Below, piece by piece: positions 17,631-24,006 of a DNA stretch of 64,000 bases. The stretch's first letter is position 1; the number at the start of each line of letters is the position of its first letter. A model generated the notes under the pieces. It ran no database searches and was not told where the DNA came from. It saw nothing but the letters and a program-made list of their open reading frames with translations. Origin of the DNA: Deltaproteobacteria bacterium. GTDB lineage: Bacteria; Desulfobacterota; Desulfomonilia; UBA1062. The translations under genes were made by a program, and so were the position numbers. Location of the stretch: the NCBI GenBank assembly GCA_018436855.1, contig JAHDKO010000005.1:43711-107710 (forward strand). The letters run 5' to 3'.

Positions 17631-17926
17631 AGGTTTGTCTCCCTTCACATCAGCTGTAGTCCTTAAAGATCTGGTCATATTTTCCATACCTGCCGGGAGA
17701 ATTCAAGACCGAAGAAACATGGGATCGAGAGACTGCCCGGCGGACCGGGATCGTCCGTCGATCCTGTTCCCGATCCGCTCCCGGTCCTTCTCGGGAACAG
17801 GGTTTCACCGGTACGGCAACCGTGATGGACACAGCGTGCCCAAAGACCCCGATGCCCCTTTCTCCGCTTTCTCCTCACACGATCCGTATTGTCTCCCGGG
17901 CTGATTTTCCGGCAAAGGACCGGACA

Positions 17927-20002
17927 TCAGGGCCTCCGGTAGGCGTAGTAGACGACTCCCGCCCTGCTGTACACCATGGCGATCCCGGACATGTTGACCG
18001 AGGACGCGGCGTTCGGATAAAACCCGCTGTCGACGGTCTCGTCCACGAAGGAGAGCCCGCCGTCGACGGAACAGGTCACATGGACCTGATCGTCATCGCC
18101 GGTCCCCACGCGGTAGATCGTGTTGTCCCCGTCCACGGCCATGGTCGACTGCAGCGGCTGGGAGCTGGTCCCGATAGCTGCTGTCTTGGTCCACACATCC
18201 GTGTTCATGTCCCCGATCAGCAGGGTCCCGGTCCTGCCCACGATGACGATCCGGCCGGACCGGTCGAAGCAATAGCCTGCATGGGTGATGATCTCCCCTG
18301 AGTTCACGGCCGGTTCGAACGTGGCCCCATGATCGGTGCTGCGCGTATAGTAGACCGGGGTGGGTTCATTGACGCCCGTGGGCTCGGTGCCGATGATGTA
18401 GACGTCGCGGTTCAGCGGGTTTACCACAAGGGTGTGCAGCGGGTAGCCCATGAGACCGGTCACCGGGCTCTGGAACGAGGCGCCCGTGTCAGTGGAGCGC
18501 AGGAAGGTGTTGCCCCCGTTGTCCACGGAATCAGGAACAGGGAAGTCTCCGTCGTTGGATGAAACGTAGACGTACTCCCCGTCGGCGGTGATGTGCTTCT
18601 GCTCCGACAGGGTTCCCGCCTCGCCGATGATCAGGGGAACCTCCCAGCTCGCTCCACTGTCCGTGGACCGAACCACTTCCATCCGCCCCTGGGCGGTCGG
18701 GTAGGCGATCAGGACGTCGTCCGCGCCGCTTAAGGCTATCTCTGGTTCGATATAGCTGGCCGCTCCTGTGGGAAGCCCCTGTGCGTCCCGCACCCTGACG
18801 CTCGGCTCGAAGCTGGCGCCCCCGTCTGTTGACCGGGCGTAGTAGACGCCGTCCTGCGCTCCGGGCGGATTCACCATGACATTCGGGACCTTCCACACGA
18901 CATGGACAATTCCCGATTCACTCACCGCTATGTTGTTCGACGTATCCGACCTGCCGATCGACGAGTTTGCCACGTCACTGACCACGACCCCGGTCAGCTC
19001 CGCGAACTGGATCTGGACGGTCGTGAACGAAAAGGACACCTCCTCGTCGAATCCCCTGATGGCGCCTGCAGGCACCGTGACCGTGTACACGCGGTTCTTT
19101 TCGAGCAGGGGATCGGGGTCGATGAGAAGACGGTTGCCTTCGGCCGCGATCGATACCGGAACATCACCTGAAATCCCGGTGAGGGTCACCCCGGTCAGAT
19201 CGCCCGGAACGACCTCTTCCTCACAGATGATCGCGATGGTCTTGGTTACCGGGATGTCAACGGCTTCATCGGCGGGATCTGTCGAGAGCACGCTGTTGAC
19301 CACGACCGTGATGAATGAGAATTCGGTTTCTCCATCAACCCCCTGGATGGCTCCTGCAGGCACGGTGACGGTATAACCGGTGTTCTGCTCGAGCAGGGAA
19401 TCCGGATCGATGAAGAGCGCGGCTCCCTCGACGGTGACCGTAACGGGGACGGCACCCGAATCAGCGGTGAGGGTCACCCCGGTCAGATCGCCCGTGACGA
19501 CGTCCTCTTCGCAGGTTATCGCGATAGTCTTTGCCAGCGGGACATCGGCAGCCCCATCGGCGGGGTCGGTCGAGAGGATGCCGTTGACCACGACCGTGGT
19601 GAAAGAGAAGCTTGTTTCCTCGTTCATTCCACGGACGGCTCCCGCAGATATCGTGACCGTGTAAGTGCTGTTCTGTTCGAGCAGGGGATCGGGATCGATG
19701 AGCAGGTTGTTGCCCTCGGCCGCTACCGATACCGGAATCGTGCCCGAATCTCCCGTGAGGGTTATCCCTGTCGTGTCCTCTAAAAGAACATCTTCCTCGC
19801 AGGTTACCCTGATGGTCTTTGCCAGGGGTATGCCGGTCGAGCCGTCAGAGGGATCGGTCGCGAGAACACCGTTGCCCGCGACCGGCTGCTCACCCGGGCT
19901 GCCCGGGGACGACGGGTCGCCGCTGCATCCCAGAGCCAGGAAAACCCATCCACAGAGAGCCAGAAGTCGCAAGGTGGTTCTGAAGCCGTCAGTCGTCTGC
20001 AT
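17927..20002 (-). CDS. Lipoprotein with three Big_5 repeats and an Asp-box beta-propeller
   Basis: A 691-residue surface-type lipoprotein. The ATG at 20002 starts a signal peptide with lipobox Leu-Gly-Cys (C26). Residues about 45-335 are three Ig-like Big_5 repeats of about 96 residues, each opening with Asp-Pro-x-Asp and carrying a Thr-Ile-x-x-x-Cys-Glu-Glu strand. The C-terminal half is a sialidase-like propeller with about five Asp boxes of the type Ser-Thr-Asp-x-Gly-Ala-Ser/Thr-Phe/Trp. Such propellers bind or process glycans, but no catalytic residues of sialidases are evident, so a binding or adhesive role is likelier. A leader of about 200 nt follows the promoter at 20203-20232. Confidence 0.85.
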   Translation of the reverse strand: MQTTDGFRTTLRLLALCGWVFLALGCSGDPSSPGSPGEQPVAGNGVLATDPSDGSTGIPLAKTIRVTCEEDVLLEDTTGITLTGDSGTIPVSVAAEGNNLLIDPDPLLEQNSTYTVTISAGAVRGMNEETSFSFTTVVVNGILSTDPADGAADVPLAKTIAITCEEDVVTGDLTGVTLTADSGAVPVTVTVEGAALFIDPDSLLEQNTGYTVTVPAGAIQGVDGETEFSFITVVVNSVLSTDPADEAVDIPVTKTIAIICEEEVVPGDLTGVTLTGISGDVPVSIAAEGNRLLIDPDPLLEKNRVYTVTVPAGAIRGFDEEVSFSFTTVQIQFAELTGVVVSDVANSSIGRSDTSNNIAVSESGIVHVVWKVPNVMVNPPGAQDGVYYARSTDGGASFEPSVRVRDAQGLPTGAASYIEPEIALSGADDVLIAYPTAQGRMEVVRSTDSGASWEVPLIIGEAGTLSEQKHITADGEYVYVSSNDGDFPVPDSVDNGGNTFLRSTDTGASFQSPVTGLMGYPLHTLVVNPLNRDVYIIGTEPTGVNEPTPVYYTRSTDHGATFEPAVNSGEIITHAGYCFDRSGRIVIVGRTGTLLIGDMNTDVWTKTAAIGTSSQPLQSTMAVDGDNTIYRVGTGDDDQVHVTCSVDGGLSFVDETVDSGFYPNAASSVNMSGIAMVYSRAGVVYYAYRRP

Positions 20003-20305
20003 GATCGTCCGCCTTGTAGAGAACGATTTTTTTCTTGAGAGGAGCCGGGCTTTTCCCGGTATGGAGGGGATGGAATCCATGTGAAAACGCCACGAAACCG
20101 TGCCTTCAGGCCGGTATCGCGCCCAAAGGCCGCGTGACTGCCGGAGCGGGTGGATATCATCGCTGTGTCCTTCTGAAGTTGCGTGCTTTCAGGTTAATTC
20201 GACAGATACCTTTTCGCGGCCCGGCTTGTCAATTCAATGTTATGGGGGATTCGAACCGGCAGGGCGGCAGTCTCGGAACAAGGTGCTTACCAGCCGCGTA
20301 CGAGG
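20003..20305. other. Intergenic region with promoter and tRNA-like relic
   Basis: About 300 bases between two minus-strand genes. It holds the promoter of the lipoprotein gene (20203-20232) and, beside the kinase stop, a tRNA-like sequence (20244-20316). No further gene is seen. Confidence 0.45.
20203..20232 (-). promoter_or_regulatory. Promoter for the Big_5/propeller lipoprotein
   Basis: On the minus strand, TTGACA (plus 20227-20232), an 18-base spacer, TATCTG (plus 20203-20208). Confidence 0.5.
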
Positions 20306-20316
20306 CTATGCTCCCC
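20244..20316 (-). other. tRNA-like relic
   Basis: On the minus strand the segment has a GGGGAGCATAGCC-like 5' half, a TGGTAAGC D-loop-like piece, a TTCCGAG possible anticodon loop, and GGTTCGAATCC, the classic T-loop consensus. The acceptor, anticodon and T stems do not pair, so it is not a working tRNA. It overlaps the last codons of the kinase gene at 20306. It may be a decayed tRNA or an attachment-site trace. Confidence 0.3.
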
Positions 20317-21880
20317 TGGTCGAGATGGGGGGGCCTTCAGGCTTGAGGGCCCGGGGGATCCTCATGATCACGGGGAAGGCCGTATGGGCCTGGGGGTCGA
20401 GGAGGAGATTCCCCCCGTGGTCGGTGAGTATCTTGTGAGCGGCGCTGAGGAACAGGCTGGCGCTCCAGGGTTTCGACGTGAGCTCGGTGTCGTAGAGATC
20501 GCAGAAATGCTCGCAGGGCCGGGTTTCCCCCAGGAATATCTCCAGCTCGTTGTCCCGGTCGTTGATGCTCATGGGCAGTGCTGAACCCTGGGGCAGGGTA
20601 AAGAGAATCTCCTTCAAGACCAGGGAGAACGCCTTTCTGAGCAGATTCGGGTCTACGGGCACCAGGACATAGGGTGTCCGGACCGAGAGCCTCGGGCTGA
20701 CGGATCTGCACTGCCAGTACTTCTCGCAGCACTGGATTTCCTCCCGGATGAGGCGGTCGATCCTCTGGAGTCTCACCAGGGGGGACGGGATGGAAACGAA
20801 ATCGTCCACATTCTGAAGGACCACCTCCATTCTCTGAACAGAAGACATCAATGCCTCGCGCGTCTCTCCCATCTCCTCCTGCGGGTGCATGCGGGCGATC
20901 CTGCGGACCATGCTCCCGATGATCATCAGGGGGTTCCTCAGCTCGTGTGCCATTGCCTGGGCCAGGCGGACAAATGCGGCGGTGCGTTCGGTTTCGATGA
21001 GCCGCGACTCGGTTTTCCTGAGCATCTCCTTCGCATTTTCATAATGGCTTTTCAGCTCGGCAAGGAGCCGTGTGTTTTCGATCAGCGGTGCGAAGATCGA
21101 GGCGATGCTCTTGAGAAACTCCAGGTCCGGGGGTGAATAGGCGCCGGGGATCATCCGATCGAGGTATACGAGACCATAGATCCGGGTATGGTAAATGAGC
21201 GGGACGCACAGGGCGGATCCGATCTTGTGCTCCTGAGGGCTCTTGAAGACGGCCGGAGAATCATCGCCGGATGAGTCCCTCAGGAGCAGGGAATCGCCGT
21301 TCTGGAAAACCCTCTCGACAATGTGCCGGCTCACGGGAACGGGCTCATGGTCGGGGTCCACCAGAAGGGGCTTGAGTGTGCCGTCGGGCTCGAACAGGGC
21401 GATGTATCCCCGGTCGTGGGCAAAGATATCCTTGAGGCGGGAGAAGATCTTTTTTCCCAGCACCCGCATGTCCTGATACTCTGCAAGCTCTGCGCTTATC
21501 TCGTAGATGGCGGCCAGCTTCTGACGGTCGAGGGCCGCCCCGGTCGAGAAGCCGATGGCGTGGACCACTAGATGATGCCGGGGCGCGGTCGCTGCCGACG
21601 GCAGCAGGGTGAACTGCGTGTGCCCCACCCGGATGGTATCGCCTGGGTTGACGCCCGACACGCGCCGGATCCTGCGGCCGTTGACAAAAATCCCGTTGAT
21701 GCCGCCGAGATCTTCGATCCACATCCGGTTGCCCTCTTTCCTGATGAGCGCGTGTCTGAGCGATATGGCGGGATCGGTGAGCATCAGGTCCACATCCCTG
21801 CCCCGCCCGATGAGACAAGGAAAACCCAAGGGGTATTTCTCTCCGGAAATCCGTTCCCGGAGAACGATCCTCTGATCCAT
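20306..21880 (-). CDS. FHA-GAF histidine kinase-like protein with degenerate ATPase domain
   Basis: A 524-residue cytoplasmic protein. Residues 1-95 are an FHA domain (Gly-Arg-x-x-Asp-Val, Ser-Leu-Arg-His, Asn-Gly-Ile-Phe-Val-Asn-Gly), a phosphothreonine reader. Residues about 120-270 are a GAF domain. A coiled segment leads to a HisKA-like motif, Met-Ala-His-Glu-Leu-Arg-Asn-Pro, with H312. The C-terminal 120 residues have the length of a HATPase domain, but the N box reads Lys-Ala-Phe-Ser-Leu-Val-Leu-Lys-Glu with no Asn pair, and neither a G1 Asp-x-Gly-x-Gly nor a G2 Gly-x-Gly box is present. It probably cannot autophosphorylate; a scaffold, phosphatase or accepting role is inferred. No Shine-Dalgarno site is evident before the ATG. 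Confidence 0.85.
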   Translation of the reverse strand: MDQRIVLRERISGEKYPLGFPCLIGRGRDVDLMLTDPAISLRHALIRKEGNRMWIEDLGGINGIFVNGRRIRRVSGVNPGDTIRVGHTQFTLLPSAATAPRHHLVVHAIGFSTGAALDRQKLAAIYEISAELAEYQDMRVLGKKIFSRLKDIFAHDRGYIALFEPDGTLKPLLVDPDHEPVPVSRHIVERVFQNGDSLLLRDSSGDDSPAVFKSPQEHKIGSALCVPLIYHTRIYGLVYLDRMIPGAYSPPDLEFLKSIASIFAPLIENTRLLAELKSHYENAKEMLRKTESRLIETERTAAFVRLAQAMAHELRNPLMIIGSMVRRIARMHPQEEMGETREALMSSVQRMEVVLQNVDDFVSIPSPLVRLQRIDRLIREEIQCCEKYWQCRSVSPRLSVRTPYVLVPVDPNLLRKAFSLVLKEILFTLPQGSALPMSINDRDNELEIFLGETRPCEHFCDLYDTELTSKPWSASLFLSAAHKILTDHGGNLLLDPQAHTAFPVIMRIPRALKPEGPPISTRGA

Positions 21881-22062
21881 AGTAATCTATGTATAGAAGG
21901 CTGTCCGGAGAACACAACCTGTGCAGGGCACGCACCTCACGGGCGGGTTGGGACATTGGAGGCGCACCCCGCATGGACGGCCCCGCTCACCGGAGGCGGG
22001 GCGGCAGGAAAAGGCACGAGAGGGCTGTGCGAGCTTTTTTCTTCAAAGGGATTGAAAGGCTC

Positions 22063-22090
22063 TTGATCTTGATGGAGATTTTGTCATTAT
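22063..22090 (+). promoter_or_regulatory. Possible promoter for the FmdB-like gene
   Basis: TTGATC at 22063-22068, a 16-base spacer, CATTAT at 22085-22090, 36 bases before the start codon. Confidence 0.35.
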
Positions 22091-22126
22091 AGGAGATGAA
22101 AACGAACCGAAACGAGAGGGTTATCC

Positions 22127-22621
22127 ATGCCGATTTATGAATTTTATTGTCAGCAGTGCAACACCATTTATAACTTCTTCTCAAAGACGGTCAACACCGA
22201 AAAGGTTCCCGACTGCCCCAAATGCAAGTCAGGCCCCCTCAAGCGCAGGGTTTCCCTGTTTGCCGCCATTACCGGCCGCAGGGAAGACGGCGATGCCGGC
22301 GACGATATGCCGCCCATCGACGAGTCGAAGATGGAAAGGGCCATGGCCATGCTGGCGAGCGAGGCGGACAAGATCAACGAGGATGACCCCCGGCAGGCGG
22401 CCCGGCTCATGCGCAAGCTCTCGGATGCGACAGGCCTGAGGATGGGGCCGGGGATGGAAGAGGCCTTAAGCCGGATGGAGCGCGGGGAAGACCCGGACGC
22501 CATAGAGCAGGAGATGGGAGATCTGCTGGAGGGAGAAGATCCCTTCGTGTTCGAGCAGAAATCCCGCGCAGCCGGCAGAAAACCGCGGCCCCTGGTGGAC
22601 GAGACCCTCTACGATCTCTGA
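22127..22621 (+). CDS. FmdB-family zinc ribbon protein
   Basis: A 164-residue protein whose first 45 residues form an FmdB-type zinc ribbon: Met-Pro-Ile-Tyr-Glu-Phe, Cys-x2-Cys near residue 9, then Cys-Pro-Lys-Cys near 31. FmdB proteins are proposed regulators; biochemical roles are poorly known. The C-terminal 110 residues are acidic and helical, with many Glu, Asp, Met and Arg, longer than the usual 80-110 residue family member. A GAGAGGG site precedes the ATG. Single gene between the FHA kinase (divergent) and WbqC. Confidence 0.85.
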   Translation: MPIYEFYCQQCNTIYNFFSKTVNTEKVPDCPKCKSGPLKRRVSLFAAITGRREDGDAGDDMPPIDESKMERAMAMLASEADKINEDDPRQAARLMRKLSDATGLRMGPGMEEALSRMERGEDPDAIEQEMGDLLEGEDPFVFEQKSRAAGRKPRPLVDETLYDL

Positions 22622-22852
22622 TGACGCTCCCGGTCTGAGCAAGCGGGTGATCAAAGCCCGGGGGAGACAAGGGCGAAGCAGGCGGATGAAGAGGCTGATT
22701 CGCGCATCGGGCTTGGGGCTTCGGACGGTGGCGGGCGGGCGTTCTCCCGGCTCTGGTGGGCATGGGTTTCTTCCCGTTTTCTCAAGGCTTTCTTTCAGTC
22801 GAGCGACCCGCCGGTCTCCTGTCTGCGGACAAAGTGCCTTCACGGGGGCAGG

Positions 22853-22881
22853 TTGCCTTTTCCCTCTTTGGGGTCTATTAT
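22853..22881 (+). promoter_or_regulatory. Promoter placing the wbqC transcript start at its start codon
   Basis: TTGCCT at 22853-22858, a 17-base spacer, TATTAT at 22876-22881. The expected start of transcription (about 22888) is within a few bases of the ATG at 22891, and there is no ribosome site between them. Confidence 0.5.
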
Positions 22882-22890
22882 TCCGGTCAT

Positions 22891-23604
22891 ATGATCGTCA
22901 GTGCCCATCAGCCCTATTTCTGCCCCTACCCGGGGTTCTTTTCCAAGCCCGTGCACTCCGATGTGTTCGTTCTCCTGGACTCGGTCCAGTTTCCCCGGGG
23001 CGGTACGTGGATCACCCGCAACCGGTTCAAGAACGACCGGGGTGCTTTCTGGATGAGCGTCCCGGTATGGAAAAAGGGAAAGGGCCTGCAGCGGATCGAC
23101 GAGGTCGGGATCTGCCCTGAAGGGCGCTGGAAGAAAAAGCATCTGGAAAGCATTCGCTGCGCCTACGCGGACGCCCCCTACCTCGAGCAGCATCTTCCCC
23201 TGTTCGAGCGGGTGTTTTCCGATGCATACGAAAAGATCTCGAACATGAACCACGATATCATCTCATATGCAATGGATTCACTCGGCATCCCTGCGCGGCT
23301 GCTCCGGCTATCCGAAACGGATGCGAGCGGGGCGGGCGCCGAGCTGCTGGTCAGCCTCTGCCGCAGCCTGGAGGCGGACGGGTTTCTCGCCTTCCGTTCT
23401 GCATGGAAGTACCTCGATGAAGGGCTGTTCCGCCGGGCAGGCATCGAGACCCTTGCCGTGGACCCCCCTGAGCTCGTGTACCCGCAGCTCTGGGGAGACT
23501 TTGTCCCGAACCTCTCGGTGTTCGATCTCCTGCTCACCTGCGGTCCGAAGTCGCGGGAGATCCTGGAGAGGGGGCGGCAGCGGGTCCGATGCGCAGGCTT
23601 GTGA
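22891..23604 (+). CDS. wbqC: WbqC-family protein
   Basis: A 237-residue protein of the WbqC-like family, usually encoded in O-antigen or surface polysaccharide loci and believed to act in sugar or amino-sugar modification. The N-terminus Ile-Val-Ser-Ala-His-Gln-Pro-Tyr-Phe and the Asp-Ser-Val-Gln-Phe-Pro-Arg-Gly-Gly-x-Trp-x-x-Arg-Asn segment are diagnostic. The frame is open upstream to 22756, but the family start is the ATG at 22891, and the promoter position agrees. No other polysaccharide genes are near, so it is an isolated copy. Confidence 0.87.
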   Translation: MIVSAHQPYFCPYPGFFSKPVHSDVFVLLDSVQFPRGGTWITRNRFKNDRGAFWMSVPVWKKGKGLQRIDEVGICPEGRWKKKHLESIRCAYADAPYLEQHLPLFERVFSDAYEKISNMNHDIISYAMDSLGIPARLLRLSETDASGAGAELLVSLCRSLEADGFLAFRSAWKYLDEGLFRRAGIETLAVDPPELVYPQLWGDFVPNLSVFDLLLTCGPKSREILERGRQRVRCAGL

Positions 23605-23689
23605 TCCGTGAAAGAGGTGCACCATGCAGCGCAGGGAATGGTGTTTCCCGGCCGCTGCAGGAATCCCGGGGCGCTGTCTTCATTTTTAT

Positions 23690-23723
23690 CTTAGGGTCCA
23701 ATACTCCGCAGCTTGCTGCGGGG
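23690..23723 (+). repeat. REP-like palindromic element, copy A
   Basis: CTTAGGGTCCAATAC (23690-23704) followed by an 8-bp hairpin (CTCCGCAG, loop CTTG, then CTGCGGGG). The same 15-mer followed by another GCTTGCTGC hairpin lies at 49016. Similar guide-plus-hairpin units are mobilised by REP-associated tyrosine transposases; none is encoded here. Confidence 0.6.
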
Positions 23724-23807
23724 TAGCTCATGAGGAGCGCTCAGAGTTATCACACTGCCCTAGTTCCAGTCTGGCATGCCCAGGCTCATTCAAATAAACA
23801 CTAATAA

Positions 23808-23836
23808 TTGACCAGGAAAAGATTAAATAAATTATA
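23808..23836 (+). promoter_or_regulatory. Possible promoter for the large PAS kinase
   Basis: TTGACC at 23808-23813, a 17-base spacer, ATTATA at 23831-23836, within AT-rich DNA; about 170 bases upstream of the ATG. Confidence 0.4.
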
Positions 23837-24006
23837 TTCTTGAATCAATCTTTATTCTGCTTTATCAAAACATCATGTAATGTTTGTGCATAATAGGGAA
23901 GGCGTCTTTGGTTTGCACCTTGTTTCCTTCGTGAAAATACTTGGGCATGTGCAGGAAAGCACAGAAGTACAGTGCTCTAAGTGCATTATATTCACAAGGA
24001 GTATGG

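Larger units (their letters stand above)
23605..24006. other. AT-rich intergenic region with REP-like hairpin
   Basis: About 400 bases. The left part has a REP-like element (23690-23723). From about 23790 to 23900 the sequence turns strongly AT-rich, unlike its neighbours, and contains the probable promoter of the following kinase (23808-23836). No gene is seen. Confidence 0.5.

Noticed and set aside
20244..20316. Functional tRNA gene
   Set aside because: Acceptor, anticodon and T stems do not pair, so it is kept only as a relic.
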